Origin: Myxococcales bacterium
GTDB taxonomy: Bacteria; Myxococcota; Polyangia; HGW-17; SLPX01
Reading direction: 5' to 3'
DNA length: 10,953 nt
Assembly (NCBI GenBank): GCA_007131745.1
Contig: SLPX01000184.1
Location: forward strand, 1 to 10,953
Below, in pieces: positions 1-6,576 of this stretch. The translations under genes were made by a program, and so were the position numbers. Each line of letters begins with the position of its first letter. Positions within the stretch are counted from its first letter, which is position 1. Below the pieces are notes generated by a model. It had not been told where the DNA came from. It saw only the letters and a program-made list of their open reading frames with translations, and ran no database searches.

Positions 1-240
1 CCAAGTTCTTGAGATGCGCCAACCCCGCGTCCGTGATTTGTGTTCTCCCAAGGTTGAGACTCTCCAGCGAAGTCAAGTTCTTGAGATGCGCCAACCCCGC
101 GTCCGTGATTCGTGTTCTCCGAAGGTTGAGACTCTCCAGCGAAGTCATGTTCTTGAGATGCGCCAACCCCGCGTCCGTGATTCGCCGAGAAAGATATAGG
201 CGCTCCAGCGAAGTCATGTTCTTGAGATGCGCCAGACCTG
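1..240 (-). repeat. Tandem 72-bp leucine-rich-repeat units
   Basis: The element TTCTTGAGATGCGCCA recurs with its first base at 6, 78, 150 and 219, so the spacings are 72, 72 and 69 bp, coding for 24, 24 and 23 residues. The first three copies differ at only a few bases over the full unit, including several synonymous sites. That points to recent duplication rather than old, selected protein repeats. The array continues beyond the left edge. Confidence 0.9.
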
Positions 241-730
241 CATTTGTAATCATTAGGCAATTTTTCAAACACAAACCACGGATTCCGGCATCGGCAGCAT
301 GTCGGAGAAACAAAGACAGATCCTCATCACTGATGCTCTTATCAACCGGTTTGATAAAATGTTTCGAGTTCGCGGGAATGGAGAAATTCTTCATATCTGA
401 AAGTAAGGTTCGTCCAAGAAGCTTCGGCTCATCCGAAGGCGAATCGGAAATAATATAGACATCCACATAAAAACCTTTCTTCGCAATTTCCGATTGTTCT
501 TTGGACCCCGTTATATCTGCGTTGGATTCCGAAGCATCCGGGACCTCCATATCTGCCTTGGATTCTGAAGCATCCGGGATTTGTATATCTGCCTCGGATT
601 CCGAAGCATCCATAATTGGACCAGTAGGATTACGATCAGATTCTTTTTTGCACCCTCCAAGCACAACAAGCAAGGCCGTCAAAAAAATCACTACCACAAA
701 GGGCTGACTCAAATTCAGGTTTTTTCCCAT
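1..730 (-). CDS. Leucine-rich-repeat lipoprotein, 3' end cut off by the window edge
   Basis: The reverse strand is open from an ATG at 730 to the left edge, giving 243 residues. The N-terminus has a short polar start, a hydrophobic stretch (about residues 11-24) and a lipobox LGGC with Cys27, so it should be a secreted lipoprotein. Residues about 45-80 contain three 12-residue units of the form DASES-x-AD-I/M. A non-repetitive part with the sequence ISDEDLSLFL follows. From about residue 145 to the edge come leucine-rich repeats with consensus ITDAGLAHLKNLTSLESLNL, the bacterial type common in planctomycetes and myxobacterial relatives. Such repeats build a curved solenoid used for protein binding; the partner is unknown. 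An in-frame ATG at 748 is an alternative start. I prefer 730 because a weak purine-rich GGGAAAG lies upstream of it and nothing comparable lies before 748. The gene follows the glycosyltransferase on the same strand after a gap of about 170 bp, so co-transcription is possible but unproven. Confidence 0.85.
   Translation of the reverse strand, partial: MGKNLNLSQPFVVVIFLTALLVVLGGCKKESDRNPTGPIMDASESEADIQIPDASESKADMEVPDASESNADITGSKEQSEIAKKGFYVDVYIISDSPSDEPKLLGRTLLSDMKNFSIPANSKHFIKPVDKSISDEDLSLFLRHAADAGIRGLCLKNCLMITNAGLAHLKNMTSLERLYLSRRITDAGLAHLKNMTSLESLNLRRTRITDAGLAHLKNLTSLESLNLGRTQITDAGLAHLKNL
524..612 (-). repeat. Three 36-bp repeats coding for a DASES stalk
   Basis: The string GGATTC(C/T)GAAGCATCC begins at 524, 560 and 596, a period of 36 bp in frame with the leucine-rich-repeat lipoprotein. 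The encoded 12-residue units begin DASES followed by N, K or E and then AD. They sit just after the lipidated cysteine, where an acidic, low-complexity tether would hold the folded domain away from the membrane. Confidence 0.85.
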
Positions 731-903
731 ATTCAGTATCTTTCCCATTTAATAATCACTGTTTTTAAATTCCTATTTCCAGCGAACCAGGAAGATTCAG
801 CTCATGTCTATCAATTGCTGATTGTTTTTTCAAGAAAACCTCAGAAGCAGAATCCGTATTCCAAAGGCGGAAAGACGACCTCAGAGTTTGGTGTCCACCC
901 CGG
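731..903. other. Intergenic spacer between two minus-strand genes
   Basis: This AT-rich spacer lies between the end of the glycosyltransferase and the start of the leucine-rich-repeat lipoprotein. On the minus strand a TTGAAA hexamer lies 17 bp before a poor TAGACA, a weak promoter candidate only. I see short 4-bp inverted repeats but no convincing hairpin with a T-run, so no terminator is called. Confidence 0.4.
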
Positions 904-2145
904 TCATTCGTCCCCAATAACCTCCGTCCCCAATAACTTTTTGTAAAACGCATGGTAGAGTTCCACGCCCACCTCTTCGAGATCGAAACGGGTGCGAGCA
1001 AACCCGCAACATGCAGCGCGGGTGGATTCGCTCATGACCGCGTCCCACCTGAACTCCACTGCGAACTCCTTTAGTGATTGCTCTGAAAGATCCTGCAACA
1101 GGTGGATGTGAGGAAATCCCCGTGCCTGATCGTCCAGGTCCCCCACCCCGGAGTTGGCAAGCACGGGCAAACCGCATGACAGGTATTCAGCTATCTTTGT
1201 CGGCGAAGACGCTGCTTTGGATGGAGCGGGTTGAATGAAAGATATTCCCAGATCCGCGGCGCTGAGATACGCGGGAACATCCTGGTAATCGCATTGCGTT
1301 ATTTTCACCCGGTCGTCCAAGACGCGGAACGCGGACAACTCTTTTTTCAGGGGTTCGGCGGAAGATTGAGTGAGCGCCAAAAAACACAGGGAAGGTGTTT
1401 TCTTCCGCAAAAACGCGTAGGCCTGCGCCATCTCCCTCGCCATGTACCATGAACCAAGGCTTCCGCTGTAAACCATGACCGGGCCGACAAACCCCAGCTT
1501 TCTCCTGACCGCGTTTCCGGCCGCTTCGTCTCGCTTAAACAAATTCATATCCACGCAGCAGGGAATCACCTCGATTGGTGGCGGTGGTCGCCCGGTATTA
1601 TCGTACCACTCCAGCAGTGATTCCCTCGCCCTGGAGGTCAAGACCACTATTCCATCCGCACAAGTCAAAAACCGGGCTTCAAAAAGTTTTGCGACGAGGT
1701 AACGAAAATCCGTCACCTTCCAGTGTCCTGCATCCAGGTATTCCTGTGGCAAAAAGCCCCTCATGTCGAAAATGATTTTTGGGAGGGAAGGCTCCCCGCC
1801 GGCCGAACCCGCCTGTACGGTGTGGGCGCGGGCGAACATTCCCATGGCAGTGGGCAGATAACCCCTGCAATGAATCAAGTCCACCTCGCGGCCGAAGGAC
1901 ACTCCATCCATTCCGTTCAGAAAATCTCTTATCTTGGAGAGCAACCCGGTGCCTTTTTTCCGTATGTGGAATGAATGGGTCCCTGGAACATCGCCCGGCT
2001 TCGGCCGCGCTGAACCAGGGGGTTCAAAGCTGAACACCCTGAACACGTGGCCTCTGCGAGCCAGCCCCCTTATATAAGGAAGAACCTGGCTCCGACCCAA
2101 GGGTTCGCTCAGGCCGTTATGAGTTATGTATTGCACATACGCCAT
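904..2145 (-). CDS. GT4-family glycosyltransferase (group 1), 413 aa
   Basis: Cytoplasmic or membrane-associated transferase of the GT-B fold that moves a sugar from a nucleotide-sugar donor to an acceptor, probably in cell-surface or exopolysaccharide glycan synthesis; neither donor nor acceptor can be read from the sequence. The N-terminus (residues 4-32) has the family pattern Y-V-x-Y-I-T-x-N-G-L-S-E-P-L-G-R-S-Q-V-L-P, followed by FDMRGF (127-131) and IEVIPCCVD (191-199). The C-terminal Rossmann domain shows YSGSLGSWY (226-234) and the donor-site segment SSPTKIAEYLSCGLPV (313-328). The first Glu of the usual E-x7-E pair is Ala312 and only Glu320 remains, which I believe occurs elsewhere in this subfamily. 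The length is normal. The ATG at 2145 begins the conserved first strand; the ribosome site before it (GGGAT) is weak. No other polysaccharide genes lie nearby. Confidence 0.93.
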   Translation of the reverse strand: MAYVQYITHNGLSEPLGRSQVLPYIRGLARRGHVFRVFSFEPPGSARPKPGDVPGTHSFHIRKKGTGLLSKIRDFLNGMDGVSFGREVDLIHCRGYLPTAMGMFARAHTVQAGSAGGEPSLPKIIFDMRGFLPQEYLDAGHWKVTDFRYLVAKLFEARFLTCADGIVVLTSRARESLLEWYDNTGRPPPPIEVIPCCVDMNLFKRDEAAGNAVRRKLGFVGPVMVYSGSLGSWYMAREMAQAYAFLRKKTPSLCFLALTQSSAEPLKKELSAFRVLDDRVKITQCDYQDVPAYLSAADLGISFIQPAPSKAASSPTKIAEYLSCGLPVLANSGVGDLDDQARGFPHIHLLQDLSEQSLKEFAVEFRWDAVMSESTRAACCGFARTRFDLEEVGVELYHAFYKKLLGTEVIGDE

Positions 2146-2233
2146 GGTTTATCCCAAAGCATACTACAGACCCGACGAGAAAAATAAATTTCAAAAGCCG
2201 ATGAAAAACCGAATATCAACATCCAAGCTCATA

Positions 2234-2245
2234 TCAGAAATCTGA
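2234..2245. promoter_or_regulatory. 12-bp palindrome upstream of the sigma-54 promoter, possible activator site
   Basis: TCAGA-AA-TCTGA is a perfect 5-bp inverted repeat about 100 bp upstream of the -24 element, within the usual distance for an enhancer-binding protein site. It is short and single, so it may be chance. No activator gene is present in the window. Confidence 0.25.
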
Positions 2246-2342
2246 GTCGCGGATGGACCTCCACGTTCACCCGGCCAAAACCTTATTTTCTAACTAGCTG
2301 ATATCACATCTTTTTTGAGGCTCGCAGTAAACACATAAAAGC

Positions 2343-2358
2343 TGGCACAAAGGTTGCT
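2343..2358 (+). promoter_or_regulatory. Sigma-54 (RpoN) -24/-12 promoter of the propeller lipoprotein
   Basis: TGGCACA at 2343-2349, four bases, then TTGCT at 2354-2358 matches the consensus TGGCACG-N4-TTGCW with a single mismatch and the invariant GG and GC at exactly the right spacing. Transcription would begin near 2369, leaving a leader of about 70 nt before the ATG at 2442. Sigma-54 promoters need an AAA activator and ATP hydrolysis, so the gene should be tightly switched rather than constitutive. Confidence 0.77.
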
Positions 2359-2426
2359 TTAAGTATTGCAGACACAAAAAAAACTGAAAACGCAAAGAAT
2401 AAAGAAAAAGAAACAAAGGAAATAAC

Positions 2427-2434
2427 AAAAGGAG
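2427..2434 (+). promoter_or_regulatory. Ribosome-binding site that fixes the propeller gene start
   Basis: AAAAGGAG ends seven bases before the ATG at 2442. An in-frame TTG at 2436 lies only one base after this element, too close to be used, so the ATG is the start. Confidence 0.85.
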
Positions 2435-2441
2435 ATTGAAG

Positions 2442-5303
2442 ATGAAAATCAATAAATGGAAATGGCTTTCGTTATACCGGCTTCATTTCTGCATGGCCGC
2501 GGCTTTTATTCTCACAGCCGGCGCTTGCAATCGCGCACCCATCGTTTCGCTCGGCCCCGAACCGGGTGACACCAGTTTTATTTCTGCAGCTCCCGGGTCC
2601 AATGGGCGAATGGGCGTAGACGGCACCCCTGAAGAAGGAAGTTTCGACGCGGCCGCGGTCCAGGAAACCACTCCCGAGCGGGAAATCGAAGAAGCCGATA
2701 TCATCAAGATGGAGGGAAACCTTCTCTACGCATTGAACTCGTACAGGGGCCTTTACATCATCAACATGGAAAACCCAGACGCTCCCGTGATCCTCGGCCG
2801 ACAGGAAATGTTCGGTTATCCGGTGGAAATGTATGTGCGAAGCGGCAGGGCCTACGTCGTTCTTTCCAACTACTTCCAGATGTGGATAGCGGAAGACGGA
2901 GACACTGATCCGGAGGTCGGTTCCAGTGTAACGGTGATCGATGTAGCCGAACCAACTTCTCCTTTCATTTTGTCTCGTTATCACATGCCGGGTTATGTCA
3001 CGGACACCAGAATCGTGGGCGACGTACTTTACACCGTTTCCAACCGCTACTGGTGGTTCTGGTATTACGGGGGGGGCGACCATGAAGACACGACCACGGT
3101 AATGTCCATAAACATCGCTGATCCCTCGAACATCCACATGGTGGACAGCCACAGTTTTGAGCGTTGCGACGGATGGGACAACCACATTCACGTCACCACG
3201 CAAGCCGTATACGTTGCTTCTTCATGCTGGTCCTACGATGGATACACCACCCAGGTCAAATACATCGACATATCCAACCCGGCAGGGCAGATGACTTTGG
3301 GAGCGCAATTCGAGCTTCCCGGAATAGTGCGCGACCGCTGGGGGCTTTCGCATCACAACGGTGTTTTCCGAATGGTGGTAGCTGATTCATGGTGGTCTTC
3401 CGATGCGCCGCGGGTACATTCTTTCCAGGTATCTTCCCCCACCCAGATTCAACCGCTGTCAACTCTTGAAATCGAACTTCCCAGGCCGGAGACCGTCACC
3501 GCCACCCGCTTTGACGGCGACAGGGCCTACGTGGTCACTTTTGAAATCATCGACCCGTTGTTCACCATCGATCTTTCCGACCCCGCGAACCCGATTCAAG
3601 CGGGCGAACTTGAAATGCCCGGCTGGCTGGACCACATAGTCCCGAAAGGCGACCGTTTGATAGCGTTGGGACATGATGATTCCGACGGCTATATGAGCCT
3701 CGCTGTCTCCCTGTTCGATGTGTCGGATCTGTTCGATCCGATCCTGCTCCAAAGAGTGCGATTCGGAGAAGGGTGGGGCTGGCTCACCGACCAGAGAGAC
3801 AACTACGACAAGGTATTCAGAGTACTCGACGAACACGGGCTCATCCTGGTGCCGTTCATGCAATGGGCCGAAGACCAACAATCCGGCCGTTGGCAATTGC
3901 TTGGTGGAGTTCAACTCGTGGATTTCACGACCGACACGCTGGCGCTTCGGGGCCATGCACGGCACGACGGGTACATAAGGCGCGCCATGATTCACGAAGA
4001 CCGGTTGATCACCCTGTCGGATCAGCGGTTGCAGGTTCTCAACATAGCCGATCGCGACAACCCGGCGCTCACCGCGGAAAAGACCCTTTCGCGCTACGTC
4101 ACCCAGTTTGCAGTGTTGAACAATTACGCTATTCAATTGACGGGCGACTGGTACAGAGGAAACACGACCGTCGTGGTTCTGCCTCTCTCGGATCCGGATC
4201 TCGCGGAACCGGTGTCGGAACTCGCGGTTGACGCCCCCTACGCCCGACTGTATACGAACAACAACCATCTGTTCGTCGTATACCGGGATTACGAAGACTA
4301 CAACGTCAAGATCCAGTCCATCGACCTGAGCAACCCGTCTTCCCCCCAATTGGCCGGTCTCTTGACCTTGCCGGAGGATTTCGACACTTACGGATACTAC
4401 TACGGCTACTGGTGGTGGGGCTGGTACTGGTACCCCAGATACGACAGCGTGACCCAGGTCAATGGTGACAAGCTCGTTTTCCACGCATCACGCTGCTGGT
4501 GGTACTGGGGCGGATGCTATAACGGTGAAGACGCGGATCAAGTCCTGGTGGTGGATTTGTCCCAGCCGAACACCCCGACGCTGGCATCACAACTCAGCCT
4601 CACGAACCAGACCTACGCCGCCGGGTTCAAATCCTATGGAAACACGGTGGTATTTACTCACTACGAATACGTGAACATCCCAGGAGAAAACGAGTGGGTT
4701 CGCTATTACATGAACCGTCTTGACGTTTCCGACCCGTACAACCCGCAGTTCAGTCCCCCGGTCAACATTCCCGGCTCCATCCTGGACGTGAACCTGAGCA
4801 GCGGCCGGATAGTGACCGAAGACTACCAGTGGAACTACAACTGGGACCTGTCGCGTAGCGTAGCCGTGTCACAACTGTACGGCAACGTAGCGGTTCTGCG
4901 TGGAACCGTTTCACTTCCCCAAGAAGCCGGACAGGTGTTCATTGACGGCAACAAGGGAATGTTTTCCATCAACCGCTGGTGGTACGATGAAGACACCTAC
5001 GAATACTCCCAGGAATCATCCATCCAGGGCATCAACCTGACCAATTCCATGAACCCGACCCTGACCGCGGAAACACCGCTCTCGGTGCCTTACGTTCATG
5101 TCTACAAGGTCCATGGCGACAGGGCGATCCTGGGAACATGGTGGTACCTGGCCGGACTCATGGTCTATGACATCTCCGACCTTGAACTCCCCGAGTTCCA
5201 ATCTCACTTGAGAACCCAGGGCTGGATGTCCGACTTGGTGATTCACAACTCGAAACTCTACGTGGCCACCGGCCCCTACGGCGTGCAGACAATAGACCTC
5301 TGA
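2442..5303 (+). CDS. Large secreted beta-propeller-domain lipoprotein, 953 aa
   Basis: The N-terminus has a signal peptide with basic residues, a hydrophobic core (about 16-26) and a lipobox-like AGAC with Cys29, so it is probably lipidated and exported. After a low-complexity stalk, EEADIIKMEGNLLYAL (from about residue 83) is the hallmark opening of the Beta_propel domain (Pfam PF09826). At least eleven blade-like units follow, each with a core such as VIDVAEP, YIDISNP, TIDLSDP, VLNIAD, SIDLSNP or VVDLSQP, at roughly residues 165, 222, 274, 376, 424, 532, 626, 703, 759, 863 and 908; these also resemble LVIVD repeats. Eleven units is more than one ordinary propeller, so two propellers or extra strands are likely. 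No enzymatic motif is seen; a surface binding or structural role is an inference. Odd features are several loops made almost entirely of Tyr and Trp, reported separately. Transcription is probably sigma-54 dependent, and the gene seems to stand alone. Confidence 0.93.
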   Translation: MKINKWKWLSLYRLHFCMAAAFILTAGACNRAPIVSLGPEPGDTSFISAAPGSNGRMGVDGTPEEGSFDAAAVQETTPEREIEEADIIKMEGNLLYALNSYRGLYIINMENPDAPVILGRQEMFGYPVEMYVRSGRAYVVLSNYFQMWIAEDGDTDPEVGSSVTVIDVAEPTSPFILSRYHMPGYVTDTRIVGDVLYTVSNRYWWFWYYGGGDHEDTTTVMSINIADPSNIHMVDSHSFERCDGWDNHIHVTTQAVYVASSCWSYDGYTTQVKYIDISNPAGQMTLGAQFELPGIVRDRWGLSHHNGVFRMVVADSWWSSDAPRVHSFQVSSPTQIQPLSTLEIELPRPETVTATRFDGDRAYVVTFEIIDPLFTIDLSDPANPIQAGELEMPGWLDHIVPKGDRLIALGHDDSDGYMSLAVSLFDVSDLFDPILLQRVRFGEGWGWLTDQRDNYDKVFRVLDEHGLILVPFMQWAEDQQSGRWQLLGGVQLVDFTTDTLALRGHARHDGYIRRAMIHEDRLITLSDQRLQVLNIADRDNPALTAEKTLSRYVTQFAVLNNYAIQLTGDWYRGNTTVVVLPLSDPDLAEPVSELAVDAPYARLYTNNNHLFVVYRDYEDYNVKIQSIDLSNPSSPQLAGLLTLPEDFDTYGYYYGYWWWGWYWYPRYDSVTQVNGDKLVFHASRCWWYWGGCYNGEDADQVLVVDLSQPNTPTLASQLSLTNQTYAAGFKSYGNTVVFTHYEYVNIPGENEWVRYYMNRLDVSDPYNPQFSPPVNIPGSILDVNLSSGRIVTEDYQWNYNWDLSRSVAVSQLYGNVAVLRGTVSLPQEAGQVFIDGNKGMFSINRWWYDEDTYEYSQESSIQGINLTNSMNPTLTAETPLSVPYVHVYKVHGDRAILGTWWYLAGLMVYDISDLELPEFQSHLRTQGWMSDLVIHNSKLYVATGPYGVQTIDL
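4389..4442 (+). other. Tyr/Trp-rich segment in the propeller lipoprotein
   Basis: Residues 650-667 read YGYYYGYWWWGWYWYPRY: 13 of 18 residues are aromatic, and Phe is absent. Smaller clusters lie at about 203-209 (YWWFWYY) and 684-693 (RCWWYWGGCY, with two cysteines that could pair). They interrupt or decorate the blades and are probably exposed loops forming a sticky or carbohydrate-binding face. Confidence 0.85.
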
Positions 5304-5541
5304 CATTAAACACGCTCACATTGACCGCCGATCCACCCCACCTTTACATGTCTCAAATCCTCACTCAACCAACCGTCACCGCGGCAAACCCGTGTTTCGG
5401 TTCAGTTGAAACGTGACTCCAAAAGACTCTATGATAAAGAGTCAAAAACGATCAAAAAAGAAAGACCGGAAAAAACATTGCATGGTGCAGTGTTCCATTG
5501 TAGTAGACTGTCTTCTTTTTCTTCACTTAGAGAGGTTTACC
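5304..5541. other. Intergenic region before the amidohydrolase
   Basis: No gene is supported here. The amidohydrolase frame stays open upstream to a GTG at 5413, but that stretch encodes Lys-rich, non-signal-like sequence. I see a perfect 6-bp inverted repeat at 5425-5443. A weak sigma-70-like pair lies at TTGCAT, 17 bp, TAGTAG (about 5477-5505). I found no rho-independent terminator behind the propeller gene. Confidence 0.5.
5425..5443. repeat. Small inverted repeat GACTCT-N7-AGAGTC
   Basis: The two 6-bp arms are perfect and flanked by A-runs. Read on the plus strand it lacks a following T-run; on the minus strand it is followed by TTTTGG, too short for a strong terminator. It could be an operator or a leader hairpin for the amidohydrolase; evidence is limited to the symmetry. 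Confidence 0.35.
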
Positions 5542-6483
5542 GTGTTGAATGCAAAAATCTTACGTTCTCATATATTCGTGGCTATTTGTTGGGCGTTTCC
5601 TTGGGTAGGCTGCGCAGCGCAATCGTCGCATCACACTTCGGATAAGCCGGCAACCGAACTCAGGAATCAAGATCGTGACGTTCGCCCGCGAATTCAAAGA
5701 GCAATCGACATGCATTTTCATGTGTTTTTTGAGGGGGAACTCGAAGGTGGTTTCAAAAATCTAGAGCATATGCAGAAAAGTATAGGCGCAATCGTCAGCG
5801 ATCCCAGGATTAAGAAAGTGGGAATGATTGTAATAGCACCGGAAGATCTAGAAACAACAAAAAAACAAAACGATTTTATCTTAGAATCGTCCAAGGAAAA
5901 CGATAAGTTTTTTCCTATAGCATCAGTGCATCCCGCTCAGGGAAAGGAAGCCTTGTTGGAGATAGAACGCGTTGTTAAAGCGGGAGCGAAGATGTTGAAG
6001 CTCCATCAAAACACACAAAAATTCGACCTAGAAAACCCGATGGTATCTAAAATAATCACCGAATCTACTGATAGGGGAATACCGATTCTTTTCGAGGGAA
6101 CGACATTTGTAGACAAAAATACAGTTAAGAAACTGTTCGAACTCGCAATAAAACACCCGAAAGCGCGCTTGGTATTGGCTCATATGGGTGGCATAGCCTT
6201 TCGAGAAATGCTGGTTTTTGCACTGTTCAAAAAATATCCTTGGTGGCCGAACAATGTATATTTCGATATCTCCTACACGGCTGCGGCGTTTGCCAACAGC
6301 CCGATGCGTGATGAGCTTGTGTATGTGATCCGCGAGGTTGGTGTTGATCGGGTGATGTTCGGTTCGGATTACCCGCTTCATCAACCGGGGGAGGCACTTG
6401 ATGCGCTTGAATCCATGGGATTCACAGAAGAAGAATTAGACGCCATTGCGTATGGGACCGCAAAAACTCTATTAGATTTGTAG
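5542..6483 (+). CDS. Exported amidohydrolase (amidohydrolase-2 family TIM-barrel metal hydrolase), 313 aa
   Basis: Member of the metal-dependent amidohydrolase superfamily (Pfam PF04909, amidohydrolase-2), which hydrolyses or decarboxylates small cyclic or amide substrates; the substrate cannot be told here. The metal ligands are all visible: H58-x-H60 in DMHFHVF at the end of strand 1, His155 in KMLKLHQN, His214 in VLAHMGG and Asp276 in FGSDYP. The start chosen is GTG at 5542, because AGAGAGG ends six bases before it and because it begins a signal peptide (residues 6-22 hydrophobic) ending in WVGC, Cys24. The lipobox is imperfect, with Trp at -3. Most relatives are cytoplasmic, so an exported or lipid-anchored form is unusual. 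The longer frame from 5413 adds a basic, unlikely leader. By eye the gene is more AT-rich than its neighbours, which might reflect a separate origin. It is convergent with the ATPase gene that follows. Confidence 0.92.
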   Translation: MLNAKILRSHIFVAICWAFPWVGCAAQSSHHTSDKPATELRNQDRDVRPRIQRAIDMHFHVFFEGELEGGFKNLEHMQKSIGAIVSDPRIKKVGMIVIAPEDLETTKKQNDFILESSKENDKFFPIASVHPAQGKEALLEIERVVKAGAKMLKLHQNTQKFDLENPMVSKIITESTDRGIPILFEGTTFVDKNTVKKLFELAIKHPKARLVLAHMGGIAFREMLVFALFKKYPWWPNNVYFDISYTAAAFANSPMRDELVYVIREVGVDRVMFGSDYPLHQPGEALDALESMGFTEEELDAIAYGTAKTLLDL

Positions 6484-6576
6484 TAAGGCAAGACCATGGA
6501 ATACCGCAATCCGTCCAGAACACAGATGGAATAATCCTTCGCTCCTCTCAAGATCATTGTCACCCAGGAGGAATGG

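Larger units (their letters stand above)
2146..2441. other. Divergent intergenic regulatory region
   Basis: This spacer separates the divergent glycosyltransferase and propeller genes. It contains a strong sigma-54 promoter towards the propeller gene (2343-2357), a small palindrome further upstream (2234-2245), an A-rich leader (about 2376-2430) and a good ribosome-binding site. For the glycosyltransferase I found no convincing sigma-70 promoter. Confidence 0.7.

Noticed and set aside
1..240. Evenly spaced direct repeats resembling a CRISPR array
   Set aside because: The period is 72 bp with no variable spacers, and the units translate as leucine-rich repeats in one frame.
9..458. Plus-strand open frame of 149 codons
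   Set aside because: It is antisense to the leucine-rich-repeat lipoprotein. Its repeats are the complement of the real coding repeats, and it lacks a ribosome site.
2472..3203. Minus-strand open frame of 243 codons
   Set aside because: It is another antisense shadow of the propeller gene and does not resemble any known protein.
3459..4484. Minus-strand open frame of 341 codons
   Set aside because: It lies wholly inside the propeller gene on the opposite strand; the plus strand has clear domains, a signal peptide and a ribosome site, and this frame has none.
5393..5416. GTTTC/GAAAC hairpin, considered as terminator of the propeller gene
   Set aside because: The stem is short with wobble pairs and no T-run follows.
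5413..5541. N-terminal extension of the amidohydrolase from an upstream GTG
   Set aside because: The translated part is Lys-rich and precedes a proper ribosome site and signal peptide at 5542; no ribosome site lies before 5413.
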